Shown here piece by piece: positions 8,270 through 17,750 of a DNA stretch of 51,299 nucleotides; position 1 is the first letter of the stretch, and each line of letters opens with the position of its first letter. The stretch is from Holophagaceae bacterium (GTDB taxonomy: Bacteria; Acidobacteriota; Holophagae; Holophagales; Holophagaceae). The translations under genes were made by a program, and so were the position numbers. Location of the stretch: positions 5,250 through 56,548 of the forward strand of contig PLUC01000164.1 of the NCBI GenBank assembly GCA_003165415.1, read 5' to 3'. The notes beneath the pieces were generated by a model. It was not told the DNA's origin, did no database searches, and worked only from the letters and a program-made list of their open reading frames with translations.

Positions 8270-11200
8270 ATGTCAAAGCCTTGGTACAAGAGTTCCCTGA
8301 TCTACTTCATCCTGGTCTGGATCATCGCCCTGGCCGTGATCTGGCTCCTGGGGCCGTGGCTGGGAATGACGGGCCTGTTCGCGAGGATCGCCTGGACCGC
8401 CATGCTGACGGTGGTCCTCGGGCTGATCATCTTCATCTTCCGGATGATGGCCGCCCGGAACGCCACGGGCTTCGAGGAAAGCATCCGCAAGGACGCAGAC
8501 AAGGCCATGGTGTCGGCGTCCCCCGACCTGCGGGCCGAGGTGGCCATCCTGCGCCAAGGGTTCCTGACCGCCCTCGACACCCTCAAGCAGTCCAGGGTCG
8601 GGAAGGCCAGCGGCCGGGAGGCTCTGTATGAACTCCCGTGGTACCTGGTGATCGGGGCTCCTTCGGCCGGGAAGACGACCGCCATCCTGCGTTCGGGCCT
8701 GTCCTTTCCCCTCGCCGCCAGGGGCAAGCCCATGGTCCAGGGGGTGGGCGGGACCAAGAACTGCGACTGGTTCTTCACCACCGAAGGGGTGCTGCTGGAC
8801 ACGGCCGGACGCTACGCCACGGAAACCGACGACCTGCCGGAGTGGCGGGAATTCATCAAGCTGCTGTACAAGTTCCGGCCCCAGGCCCCGCTCAACGGCC
8901 TGATCGTCACCGTCAGTGTCACCGAACTGCTGAATTACAATACCCCCGCCTTCGAAACCTACGCCAGGCAGATCCGTCAGCGGCTGAACCAGCTCGAGGC
9001 GGAGTTCAAGGTGAAGGTGCCGGTCTTCCTGATGGTCACCAAGATGGACCTGGTGCCCGGATTCTCGGACTTCTTCGAGCCCATGACGGATGAAGAGCGC
9101 AACCAGACCTGGGGCGCCATCATGAACCACCGGCAGTTCGCCGAAGGGTTCCAGCTTCCGGAAGTGCTCGGACAACACCTGGACCTCCTCTGGGAAGGCC
9201 TGGTGCAGATTGGCCAGGACCGGATGCTGACCCATCCCAACCGGAGCGACCGTGCCGCCTTCCAGCTGTTCCCCGCCGAATTCCGGGCCCTGAAGACCGC
9301 CATCTGCGCCTTCGTCGAAGTGCTGGTGGAGAAGGATCCCTATCATTACCGCCCCCTCATCCGCGGGCTGCACTTCAGCAGCGCCCTGCGGGAAGGCGGC
9401 CCGGCCTGGATGCTGGGGCAGGAGGTCGCGACGGCGTTCGCGCTGAACGGCAAGGGGGTGCCGCCGCAGGCCCCTCCGGGCCAGCGCAGCCATTTCATCC
9501 AGGGCTTCTTCCGCTCCAGCCTGTTCCCGGACCAGTCCCTGATCGTCCGGCAGGTCTCGGGAACCCACAGCCCCGCCCGCACGCTCCAGTTGGCCGCCGG
9601 CCTGGCGGTCGTGCTGGTCTTCATGTCCCTCTTCACATACTCCTGCGCCCGCAACCGGGGCCTGATCAACGGGGCCCTGGACGGCAGCGCCACGGCCGCG
9701 TCCTTCGCCCAGCGCGAGGGGCTGGAGAACCAGCTCCGCTCGGCGCTTGCGCTCCAGCTGAGCCTGGCGCCGCTCACGGCCAACCGGCTCGGCCACCCGC
9801 CGCTTTCCCACCGCTGGGGGCTGTACGTGGGCAACGACCTGGAAGCCGCCCTTCGCGCCGCCTATTACCGGAAGATGAGCACCCTGCTGCTCGCCCCGGT
9901 CAAGGCCAGCCTTGAGAGCACCCTGCGGGCCGGCTTGAATACGGCCGCGGCGGCCCCTCCCGCGCCGTCACCCGCACCGGCGCGTCTCCCCCAGGCCAAG
10001 AAGCGGGGCGCGAAGCAGGTGGTCACGGCCGCCCCGCCGCCACCGCCTCCCTCCGCGCCGCCGCCGGGCCTGTACAATGCCCTGAAGCTCTACAAAATGC
10101 TGGCGGACCGGAGCCACATGGACGCCGACGAGCTCGCGCACCAGCTCCCGGTCTATTGGAAGCCGTCGCTGGCCACCGACTCCAATGCCATCCCGCCGGC
10201 GATCCAGCAATTGTCCGGCGAGCTGGTGGCCGGGTTCGCGGAACGCTGCAAGGATCCCGACTACCCGACCATCACCATCGATGAAACGCTCGCCCAGTCC
10301 GTCTGCGTCAAGCTGGCGGGAGAAAGGCAGGCCCTGGACCCCCTCCAGCGGGCCTATGCCGACCTCAAGGCGGCCGCGTCCGCGAAGTCCCCCGATCTGA
10401 CCGCGAAGAGCATCCTGGCCGACGATCCGTCCGACCTGGTGAAGGGCGCCAGCCAGCTGCCCGGCTGCTTCACGCTGGAGGGCTGGAGCACCTTCCAGGA
10501 GAACCTGGAGAAAGCGCTGGACGGCACCCTGGTGAGCCAGGACTGGGTGCTCTCCTGCGGTTCGGGGAGCACGGCCACCATGGAAGGCGGCCGCGACGCC
10601 AACCGGGAGCGCCTGACCACGCTCTACAAGGCCGAATTCGACCAGCAGTGGCAGAAATTCCTGGGCGGGATGCAGATCGCCGAATCCCGGGACGTCAAGG
10701 GCGCGGCCGATGCCCTGGGGCGCCTTTCCGACACCCGGCATTCCCCCATCCGGCTGATCCTGCTGCGGGCCGTGAAGGAGACCTACATCGACAAGCCGAG
10801 CCTGGTGAAATCCTGGCTGAACAAGGGGATCGACAAGGGCAAGAAGCTCGTGAACGCCAACAGTGAGGCCGAGGACAAGAACGAGGATCCGAACCGTCCC
10901 GGCCACCGGTTCCCGGGATTGGCCAAGCTCATGGCTTCGTCGGGGGGTGCCCCCTCGCTCCTGGACGGCTACTTCAGCGCGCTCAAGAAGGCCAAGGAAC
11001 GGCTTGATGCCAGCCAGGGGGACAGCCAGCAGAAATCCCTGGTCCAGAGCACCATGTCCGGTTCCGGCTCCCCGCTCGCCGAGGCCAGGGAGTATGTGGA
11101 CGGGACGCTGCTGCCCCAGCTCGAGGAGCCGTCCCGGAGCATGGTGCGGCCCATGCTGGTCGGCCCGCTGGAAAAGAGCATGGCCACTGCCCTGCAGGGC

Positions 11201-11944
11201 GCCGCCCGGGACCTGAATTCGCTCTGGGGCAGCAAGGTCATGCCGCCCTGGAAGGACCTCGCGAGCAAATACCCGTTCTCGGATAGCACCAATGACGCGA
11301 CCTTCGCGGACATCCAGCGGTTCCTGAGGCCGGACGGCCCCCTGGCCGATTTCATGGACAAGGATCTGGCCGGCCTGGTAGAGAAACAGAACGGCCACTA
11401 CGCGCCCCTCCCGGGAGCGCAGAACGTGCACTTCAGCGGCCGGTTCCTGGCCACCGTCAACCAGCTGATGGTGGCCGCCGAGGCGGCCTTGCGCGGAGGC
11501 GAGGGCTCCATCTTCGAACTGCGGCCGAACCCGATCCCCGGGATCTCGGAAACCGACTTCGTCCTGGATGGGCAGAAGCTCGTCTACCGGAACCAGCAGG
11601 AGGAATGGAAACAGTTCACCTGGCCGGGCCCGGGGAGTCCGGAGGCCACGGTGCAGGTGGTTTCCAACAGCGGGGTCGCGCCCCAGATCCTCAAGTTCCC
11701 GGGACGGATGGGCCTGCTCCGGATGCTGGAGAAGCGCGAAGAGAAGCCGTCGTCCTTCGGGACCGAACTCGCCTGGAAGTTCTCCGTGCCCCGGAATTTC
11801 AAGGGAGCCCCCCTGAAGGAGACCGGAGACCTCACGGAATATCCCTTTCCTTTCCGCCTCAACTTCCGGAGCGTATCGGGCAGCGACCCGAGACTGCTGC
11901 TTAAGCTGAGGAGGCTGCAGCTTCCGGACCGCATCACCCAGTAG
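8270..11944 (+). CDS. tssM: T6SS inner-membrane complex protein TssM (IcmF/VasK)
   Basis: 1224 residues, normal for TssM. Two N-terminal transmembrane helices (about residues 10-28 and 36-60) are followed by a cytoplasmic NTPase-like domain with Walker A GAPSAGKTT at about residue 129 and a DTAGRYA motif, then a third transmembrane segment near residues 440-460. The rest is the periplasmic IcmF-related and VasK regions, interrupted by Pro-rich low-complexity sequence around residues 560-600. TssM is the trans-envelope pillar contacting TssL in the inner membrane and TssJ at the outer membrane. The intact P-loop suggests nucleotide binding, which not all TssM proteins keep. The start ATG is clear. 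Confidence 0.95.
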   Translation: MSKPWYKSSLIYFILVWIIALAVIWLLGPWLGMTGLFARIAWTAMLTVVLGLIIFIFRMMAARNATGFEESIRKDADKAMVSASPDLRAEVAILRQGFLTALDTLKQSRVGKASGREALYELPWYLVIGAPSAGKTTAILRSGLSFPLAARGKPMVQGVGGTKNCDWFFTTEGVLLDTAGRYATETDDLPEWREFIKLLYKFRPQAPLNGLIVTVSVTELLNYNTPAFETYARQIRQRLNQLEAEFKVKVPVFLMVTKMDLVPGFSDFFEPMTDEERNQTWGAIMNHRQFAEGFQLPEVLGQHLDLLWEGLVQIGQDRMLTHPNRSDRAAFQLFPAEFRALKTAICAFVEVLVEKDPYHYRPLIRGLHFSSALREGGPAWMLGQEVATAFALNGKGVPPQAPPGQRSHFIQGFFRSSLFPDQSLIVRQVSGTHSPARTLQLAAGLAVVLVFMSLFTYSCARNRGLINGALDGSATAASFAQREGLENQLRSALALQLSLAPLTANRLGHPPLSHRWGLYVGNDLEAALRAAYYRKMSTLLLAPVKASLESTLRAGLNTAAAAPPAPSPAPARLPQAKKRGAKQVVTAAPPPPPPSAPPPGLYNALKLYKMLADRSHMDADELAHQLPVYWKPSLATDSNAIPPAIQQLSGELVAGFAERCKDPDYPTITIDETLAQSVCVKLAGERQALDPLQRAYADLKAAASAKSPDLTAKSILADDPSDLVKGASQLPGCFTLEGWSTFQENLEKALDGTLVSQDWVLSCGSGSTATMEGGRDANRERLTTLYKAEFDQQWQKFLGGMQIAESRDVKGAADALGRLSDTRHSPIRLILLRAVKETYIDKPSLVKSWLNKGIDKGKKLVNANSEAEDKNEDPNRPGHRFPGLAKLMASSGGAPSLLDGYFSALKKAKERLDASQGDSQQKSLVQSTMSGSGSPLAEAREYVDGTLLPQLEEPSRSMVRPMLVGPLEKSMATALQGAARDLNSLWGSKVMPPWKDLASKYPFSDSTNDATFADIQRFLRPDGPLADFMDKDLAGLVEKQNGHYAPLPGAQNVHFSGRFLATVNQLMVAAEAALRGGEGSIFELRPNPIPGISETDFVLDGQKLVYRNQQEEWKQFTWPGPGSPEATVQVVSNSGVAPQILKFPGRMGLLRMLEKREEKPSSFGTELAWKFSVPRNFKGAPLKETGDLTEYPFPFRLNFRSVSGSDPRLLLKLRRLQLPDRITQ

Positions 11945-11951
11945 GCGAGCC

Positions 11952-12986
11952 ATGCTGTTCTCCCGCTCCGCAGGCAAGTCCAAGCGAGCTTTCACCATCT
12001 TCGGGAAGGTGCCGAGCATGACGGATTTCTTGGCCGTCCAGGCATCCCACCCGACGGTGAAGGACCTGGACCGCCTGATCCAGGGCGTGATGACGGTCAT
12101 GGCCGGAAACCATGAATGGAAGCAACATTTTGATGCCATCCCAGCCATCGATCTCCTGTGGCAGTCTCCCACCGGCCCGGAAGTCTTCGTCGGCGTGCTC
12201 CTGCCCAGCCATGACGCCGCGGGCCGGCGCTACCCCCTCCTGGGCGGCCTGGTGCTGCCGGGGGGCGAGGCCGCCCGGTATGGCCCCCTCCTGCTGCTGG
12301 GGGCCGAACTGCTCTGCTCCCGTCTGCGGAACCTGCTCCTCCGGGCCCGGGAGGATCCGGCAGGACTGCCCGAACTGCGGGACTACCTGGCGGACCAGGC
12401 GTCGGACAAGGGAATGGACCTGCTCGAACCGGATCTGCTGGGAGAGATTTACAATAAATTTATAAATGAAGAAGCAGTGCTCGAACTGGGTCGGGCCGTC
12501 AGCGAGACCTCTCCCGCCACCGCCTTGAGGAGGACGGTCCTGCACCTGCTCTTTTCCCGCGGGCAGGGCCCGGAGGGAAGGGAGGAGGAGAAGAAATTCC
12601 TCGTCCTCCCCCTCAGCCTGGAGCCGGGCAGATCCATGCTCCATGCCAGTGTTTGGATGGACCTCCTGGCCCTCCTGGTGGACTCCTCCTCCCAGTGCCC
12701 CTGGGGGCAGAATGCCCTGCTCCACCCGATGGATGGCGCCCCCTGCCTGTTCATGCACCCGGGCCGTCCCTCCGCCCTGGCCGGCGCCGCCATGCTGGGC
12801 GGCAAACGGCTGCAATGGAATAACTTAAATCTGCAGTCGGGGACCGGCGCGCTGCACCTCCACCCCCTTTATCCCGAGATTTCCATCCAGCTCGATAGAT
12901 TTCTCACCAGTCCAACGTATAAGATGGTGGACTTGAAGCGATATGTTGGTGAAACTGTCCGTCAGCTGCTCCTCTCTAGTTCCTGA
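11952..12986 (+). CDS. tagF: TagF/ImpM family T6SS accessory protein
   Basis: 344 residues, beginning seven bases after tssM. Residues 12-160 match the TagF (DUF2094/ImpM) domain: FTIFGKVPSMTDFLAV, then DAIPAIDLLWQSP, EVFVGVLLPSHDAAGRRYPL. The C-terminal half is less conserved. In Pseudomonas, TagF is a post-translational brake on T6SS assembly acting with the Thr kinase PpkA, phosphatase PppA and FHA protein Fha. None of those three is in this window, so whether that route exists here is open. A short A+T-rich patch near 12450-12475 stands out but does not break the frame. Confidence 0.88.
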   Translation: MLFSRSAGKSKRAFTIFGKVPSMTDFLAVQASHPTVKDLDRLIQGVMTVMAGNHEWKQHFDAIPAIDLLWQSPTGPEVFVGVLLPSHDAAGRRYPLLGGLVLPGGEAARYGPLLLLGAELLCSRLRNLLLRAREDPAGLPELRDYLADQASDKGMDLLEPDLLGEIYNKFINEEAVLELGRAVSETSPATALRRTVLHLLFSRGQGPEGREEEKKFLVLPLSLEPGRSMLHASVWMDLLALLVDSSSQCPWGQNALLHPMDGAPCLFMHPGRPSALAGAAMLGGKRLQWNNLNLQSGTGALHLHPLYPEISIQLDRFLTSPTYKMVDLKRYVGETVRQLLLSSS

Positions 12987-13015
12987 GCGTCCGTCCGCCC
13001 ATCCCAGGAGGTCGT

Positions 13016-13531
13016 ATGGTGAGAGAAAGTACTCAACAGAAACTGTCACGGAACCGTCCTCCACGCGTTCAGATCACCTATGACGTGGAAGTGGGCGGGG
13101 CCATCGAGACCAAGGAGCTCCCCTTCGTGATGGGGGTGCTCGGCGATTTCAGCGGCCAGCCGAAGGATCCGCTCCCCAAGGTGAAGGAACGCAAGTTCAT
13201 CAACATCGACCGGGACAACTTCAACGAAGTCCTCAAGGGGATGAGCCCCCGGGTGCAGATGCAGGTGGACAACCGGCTCAAGGACGACGGCACCCAGCTG
13301 GGCGTGGAGTTGCAGTTCAAGAAGCTGGAGGATTTCGAGCCCGAAAACGTCGTCGAGCAGGTCGCCCCGCTGAAGACCCTGCTGGACGCGCGCAAGCGCC
13401 TGTCCGATCTGCGCAACAAGCTGGCCGGCAACGACAAGCTGGAGGCGCTGCTGGACGACGTGGTCAGGGATACGGAAAAGCTCCGGAGCATCGCCCAGGG
13501 CCGTAAAGCCCAAGATGAAGGAGGCAAGTGA
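13016..13531 (+). CDS. tssB: T6SS contractile sheath small subunit TssB (VipA)
   Basis: 171 residues, the standard size. The ATG at 13016 follows a near-perfect AGGAGGT. Conserved TssB sequence includes RVQITYDVEVGG, ELPFVMGVLGDFSG, RKFINIDRDNFNEVLKGM and a C-terminal helical part with LLDARKRLSDLRNKLAGND. TssB pairs with TssC to build the contractile sheath around the Hcp tube. It is translationally coupled to tssC: its TGA overlaps the tssC ATG by one base. Confidence 0.97.
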   Translation: MVRESTQQKLSRNRPPRVQITYDVEVGGAIETKELPFVMGVLGDFSGQPKDPLPKVKERKFINIDRDNFNEVLKGMSPRVQMQVDNRLKDDGTQLGVELQFKKLEDFEPENVVEQVAPLKTLLDARKRLSDLRNKLAGNDKLEALLDDVVRDTEKLRSIAQGRKAQDEGGK

Positions 13532-15024
13532 TGGCCGAACTCAATCCATCCGCCCTGCCTGCCGCCGCGGCCGCATCGGCCGCCGCCGAGGGGACCAGCC
13601 TGCTGGATTCCATCATCGACGCGAGCAAGGTCGCCACTTCTGACCAGGAGCGCGCCGGCGCCCGCGATCTCATCCGGGAGCTGGTGGACCAGATCCTGGA
13701 CGGGACCGTCACCATCTCCAAGGACCTGGCGGCCAGCCTGGATGCGCGCATCGCCCAGCTGGACGCGCTGATGTCCGCCCAGCTCAGCTCCATCCTGCAT
13801 GCCCCCGAGTTCCAGCAGCTCGAGGCCAGCTGGAGGGGGCTCAAGTACCTGACCGACCAGTCCGAGACCTCGCCCTCCCTCAAGATCAAGGTTTTCAATG
13901 CCAGCAAGAAGGACCTGGTGAAGGACTTCCGGACGTCCTCCGACTTCGACCAGAGCGCCCTGTTCAAGCAGATCTACGAGGAGGAGTACGGGACCTTCGG
14001 CGGCTCCCCCTTCGCGGGGATGGTGGGCGACTTCGAGTTCACCCGGCATCCCGAGGACATGTACCTGCTGGACCAGGTGAGCCACGTGGCCGCGGCCGCC
14101 CACGCCCCCTTCATCAGCGCGGCCGGCGCCGGCATGTTCGGGCTGGAGAGCTTCACCGACATCGGCAAGCCGAGGAACCTGGCCAAGATCTTCGATACGG
14201 TGGAATACGCGAAATGGAAGTCCTTCCGGGATTCCGAGGACTCCCGCTACGTGGGCCTCTGCCTGCCGCATGTGCTCGGGCGGCTGCCCTACGGTCCGGA
14301 TTCCCAGCCCATCGAGGTGTTCAACTTCCAGGAGGAAGTGGACGGCACGGACCACGGCAAGTATTTGTGGACCAACGCCGCCTATGCTTTCGCCGCCCGC
14401 CTCACCGACGCCTTCGCCAACTACGGGTGGCTGGCCGCCATCCGCGGCGTGGAGGGCGGCGGGCTGGTGGAGAACCTGCCCACCCACACCTTCACCACGG
14501 ACGACGGGGAGGTCGCCCTGAAGTGCCCCACCGAGGTGGCCGTCACCGACCGCAACGAAAAGCTCCTGGCGGACCTGGGCTTCATCCCCTTGGTTCACTG
14601 CAAGAACACGGACTATGCGGCCTTCTTCAGCGCCCAGGCGGTGCAGAAGCCCAAGTCCTACGCCAATGACGCCGCCAACGCCAACGCCCGGCTCTCCTCG
14701 CAGCTGCCCTACATCTTCGCCGTTTCCCGCATCGCCCACTACCTCAAGAGCATCATGCGGGACAAGGTCGGCAGCTTCGCCTCCCGGGGCACCATCGAGG
14801 AATTCCTCAATACCTGGGTGGCCCAGTACGTGGTCCTGGACGACACCGCCGACCAGCAGACCAAGGCCCGCTATCCCCTGCGGGAGGCCACCATCGAGGT
14901 TCAGGAGGTCCCAGGCAAGCCCGGCGTCTACCGCTCCATCGCCTTCCTCCGGCCCCACTTCCAGCTGGACGAGCTGACCGTCTCGCTCCGCCTGGTGGCC
15001 GAACTGCCCAAGGGCGCACGCTGA
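13531..15024 (+). CDS. tssC: T6SS contractile sheath large subunit TssC (VipB)
   Basis: 497 residues from the ATG at 13531. A GTG one codon earlier is possible, but GAAGGAGG at 13516-13523 is better spaced for the ATG. Family signatures include LEASWRGLKYLTDQSETS, GMVGDFEFTRHPEDM, FNFQEEVDGTDHGKYLWTN and a C-terminal PGVYRSIAFLRPHFQLDELT. TssC forms the main sheath wall with TssB, and its N-terminal helix is the ClpV recognition site after contraction. The gene is intact. A 42-bp gap separates it from hcp. Confidence 0.97.
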   Translation: MAELNPSALPAAAAASAAAEGTSLLDSIIDASKVATSDQERAGARDLIRELVDQILDGTVTISKDLAASLDARIAQLDALMSAQLSSILHAPEFQQLEASWRGLKYLTDQSETSPSLKIKVFNASKKDLVKDFRTSSDFDQSALFKQIYEEEYGTFGGSPFAGMVGDFEFTRHPEDMYLLDQVSHVAAAAHAPFISAAGAGMFGLESFTDIGKPRNLAKIFDTVEYAKWKSFRDSEDSRYVGLCLPHVLGRLPYGPDSQPIEVFNFQEEVDGTDHGKYLWTNAAYAFAARLTDAFANYGWLAAIRGVEGGGLVENLPTHTFTTDDGEVALKCPTEVAVTDRNEKLLADLGFIPLVHCKNTDYAAFFSAQAVQKPKSYANDAANANARLSSQLPYIFAVSRIAHYLKSIMRDKVGSFASRGTIEEFLNTWVAQYVVLDDTADQQTKARYPLREATIEVQEVPGKPGVYRSIAFLRPHFQLDELTVSLRLVAELPKGAR

Positions 15025-15066
15025 CCTTCGCAACCGTTCCCCAGTTTCCTCGCATAGGAGGGTTCC

Positions 15067-15561
15067 ATGGCTTTTGAAGGCTATCTGAAAGTGGACGGCA
15101 TTCCCGGCGAATGCACGGACGACAAGCACAAGGATTGGATCGAGATCCTTTCCTACCAGATGGGGCTGGGCCAGGCCAGTTCGGCCTCGCACAGCACCGC
15201 GGGCGGCTCCGCCGCCGGCAAGGTGAGCTTCCAGGACATAACCGTCACCCACCTCATCGACAAGGCCACGGCAAAGCTCTTCGAGGCCTGCGCCAAAGGC
15301 ACCCACATCAAGGACGCCACCCTCGAACTGTGCCGGGCCGGCGGGGACAAGTTCAAGTACCTGGAGATCAAGCTGGAGAATGTCCTGATCTCAAATTTGA
15401 GTTCGGGCGCCGACCCCAATGCCGGCAACGAATTCCCAACCGAGACCATCGTCCTCAACTTCGGCAAGTTGAAGACGACCTACTTCAAGCAGGGAGATAA
15501 GGGCGGCGGCTCCGGCCAGGTCTCCTTCGGCTGGGACCAGACGGCCAACAAGAGCATGTAG
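15067..15561 (+). CDS. hcp: T6SS inner tube protein Hcp (TssD)
   Basis: 164 residues with the Hcp opening MAFEGYLKVDGIPGEC, HKDWIEILSYQMGL, a KVSFQDITVTHLIDKAT stretch and a closing SFGWDQTANKSM. GGAGGGTT precedes the ATG. Hcp hexamers stack into the tube pushed out by sheath contraction and can carry small effectors. No C-terminal effector extension is present, so this is a structural Hcp. The 42-bp gap before it and its own strong ribosome site fit the high expression expected of Hcp. Confidence 0.97.
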   Translation: MAFEGYLKVDGIPGECTDDKHKDWIEILSYQMGLGQASSASHSTAGGSAAGKVSFQDITVTHLIDKATAKLFEACAKGTHIKDATLELCRAGGDKFKYLEIKLENVLISNLSSGADPNAGNEFPTETIVLNFGKLKTTYFKQGDKGGGSGQVSFGWDQTANKSM

Positions 15562-15597
15562 GCCGGCATCCCCCGGATCCCGCCCGCATGAGGCAGC

Positions 15598-17739
15598 ATG
15601 GCCCAGCTTCGCACCATCCATAGCCAGGAAAACCGCCTCTTCCAGGTCGACACCCCCCTGGGCAAGGACATCCTGTTCGTGGACACCTTCACCGGCCAGG
15701 AGTCCCTCTCCGCGCCCTTCTGCTTCGACCTGCGCCTCTTCTCTCCCAAGGCCGACCTGGAGCTCAAGTCACTCATGGGCCAGCCGGTCACTGTGACCCT
15801 CAAGGCCCAGGGCGGCGACCGCTACTTCCACGGCCACGTCACCTCCTTCGCCCATACCGGGGTGGTGGAGGGCGTCGCCTACTACCAGATGCGGCTAGGC
15901 CCGTGGACGGAATTCCTGCGCAGACGGCTCAACTGCCGGGTGTTCCAGGAGAAGAAGGTGGAGGACATCCTCAGGATGGTCTTCGACGACTACAAGCACC
16001 TGGCCAACTATGAACTGCAGGCCAGCAGCAGGAAGGCCCTCACCCTCTGCATGCAGTACCACGAGTCGGACTTCGCCTTCGTCAGCCGGCTCATGGAAGA
16101 GATCGGCTGGCTCTACCACTTCGCCTTCCATCAAGACCGCCACGTCCTGGTGGTGAGCGAGGATTCCCGCAACCTCCACCCGGACCCCCTCCAGCCCGAC
16201 GTCGAGTTCAACGACAGCCCCGGCTCCGAGGCCGAGGACGCCATCCACCGCATGGAGGCCGTGCGGACCCTGGTGGCGAACAAGGTGAGGTTGAAGACCT
16301 TCGATTTCAAGAACCCCACGCTCCCCCTAGAGGCGTACGTCAATACCCAGCGGCAGATGGGCTCCCTGCCGGAAATGGAGGTTTATGAATACCCGGGGGC
16401 CTATGCCTTCCCGGACCACTCCGCCGGCGATGACCAGGCCCAGGTTCAGATGGAAGCCCTGGATGCAGAGTCCATGAATTTCCAGGGGAACGGAACCGTG
16501 CGCAGCCTCGCCTGCGGCCAGTCCTTCACGCTGGAGAACCACTATGCCTACCAGGGCGACAACGCCCATTTCATCGCCACTTGGATCCAGCACAAGGGCG
16601 CCAACAACTATTTCGACGAGCAGGCCAGGGAGATCTACGGCAACGAATTCACCTGCATGCGCAAGTCGGTCCGGTTCCGGCCGCCGCGCTCGACCCCCCG
16701 GCCCATCATGCCCGGTCCGCAGACCGCCATCGTGGTGGGCCCGCAGGGGGAGGAGATCTACTGCGACAAATATGGCCGTGTCCGGGCCAAATTCCACTGG
16801 GACCGGTCGGCCGGGGCGAGCGACCAGAGCATGTGCTGGCTCCGCGTGGCCATGCCCTGGGCCGGCAGCAACTTCGGCTTCATCACCCTGCCTCGGGTCG
16901 GCCAGGAAGTCCTGGTGGAATTCCTGGAAGGGGATCCCGACCGCCCCATCATCACCGGCTCGGTCTACAACGAACACCAGATGCCCCCCTGGGAACTGCC
17001 CAACCAGAAGACCCAGAGCGGCATCCTCACCCGCTCCAGCCCCCAGGGCACCCACGCCAACGCCAACGCCCTGCGCTTCGAGGACCGGAAGGGGGCCGAG
17101 GAAGTCTGGCTGCATGCCGAGAAGGACCAGCGCCTCGAGGTGGAGCAGGACGAGAGCCATTCGGTGGGCCACGACCGCAGGAAGAAGGTGGGGAATGACG
17201 AGACCAGCGCCATCGGCCATGACCGGACGGAATCGGTCGGCCAGAACGAGACCATCAGTATCGGCAAGGACCGTACGGAAACCGTCGGCCAGGACCAGGC
17301 CGAGACCGTCGGGCGCGACCTCAAGGAGACCGTCCAGCACAACCTGAGCCTCTCGGTGGGCATGGACCAGACCTTGCAGGTGGGCGGGAAAAGCCAGGTC
17401 ACCGTGGGCGGCGACAGCAGCGAGAGCGTGTCGGGCGGCCGCACCGAGTCCACCGGCAAGGACGTCACCCTGGCCATCTCGGGCTCTTCCTCCCTCAGGG
17501 TCGGCAGCAACGTCACCGAGAGCATCGGGAGCGACCAGTCCGTGCAGGTCAGCAAGACCTACACCATCTCGGCCGGGGACGAACTTTCCATCACCGTCGG
17601 GGCGGCCAGCTTCGTGATGAAGAGTGACGGCACCATCACCCTGAACGGGAACGATCTCACGCTCAAGGCCAGTGGCCAGATCGGAATCCAGGCCGCTTCC
17701 GCCGTCGCGGTCAAGGGCGGCACCATCAACCTCAACTGA
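15598..17739 (+). CDS. vgrG: T6SS spike protein VgrG (TssI)
   Basis: 713 residues. The gp27-like head starts with TPLGKDILFVDTFTGQESLS and continues with EEIGWLYHFAFHQDRHVL. The gp5-like OB domain holds IYCDKYGRVRAKFHWDRSA and VGQEVLVEFLEGDPDRP. From about residue 515 a long run of short repeats (ESVGQNETISIGKDRTETVG and similar) forms the triple beta-helix needle, and the protein ends soon after at VKGGTINLN. There is no C-terminal enzymatic domain, so this is a structural spike that must take cargo through PAAR or an adaptor. The DUF2169 and PAAR genes directly downstream fit that. Confidence 0.96.
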   Translation: MAQLRTIHSQENRLFQVDTPLGKDILFVDTFTGQESLSAPFCFDLRLFSPKADLELKSLMGQPVTVTLKAQGGDRYFHGHVTSFAHTGVVEGVAYYQMRLGPWTEFLRRRLNCRVFQEKKVEDILRMVFDDYKHLANYELQASSRKALTLCMQYHESDFAFVSRLMEEIGWLYHFAFHQDRHVLVVSEDSRNLHPDPLQPDVEFNDSPGSEAEDAIHRMEAVRTLVANKVRLKTFDFKNPTLPLEAYVNTQRQMGSLPEMEVYEYPGAYAFPDHSAGDDQAQVQMEALDAESMNFQGNGTVRSLACGQSFTLENHYAYQGDNAHFIATWIQHKGANNYFDEQAREIYGNEFTCMRKSVRFRPPRSTPRPIMPGPQTAIVVGPQGEEIYCDKYGRVRAKFHWDRSAGASDQSMCWLRVAMPWAGSNFGFITLPRVGQEVLVEFLEGDPDRPIITGSVYNEHQMPPWELPNQKTQSGILTRSSPQGTHANANALRFEDRKGAEEVWLHAEKDQRLEVEQDESHSVGHDRRKKVGNDETSAIGHDRTESVGQNETISIGKDRTETVGQDQAETVGRDLKETVQHNLSLSVGMDQTLQVGGKSQVTVGGDSSESVSGGRTESTGKDVTLAISGSSSLRVGSNVTESIGSDQSVQVSKTYTISAGDELSITVGAASFVMKSDGTITLNGNDLTLKASGQIGIQAASAVAVKGGTINLN

Positions 17740-17750
17740 GGCCGCATCCG

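Noticed and set aside
17100-17600. Short repeats in the vgrG 3' part as a possible DNA repeat array
   Set aside because: They are the normal degenerate beta-helix repeats of the VgrG needle.
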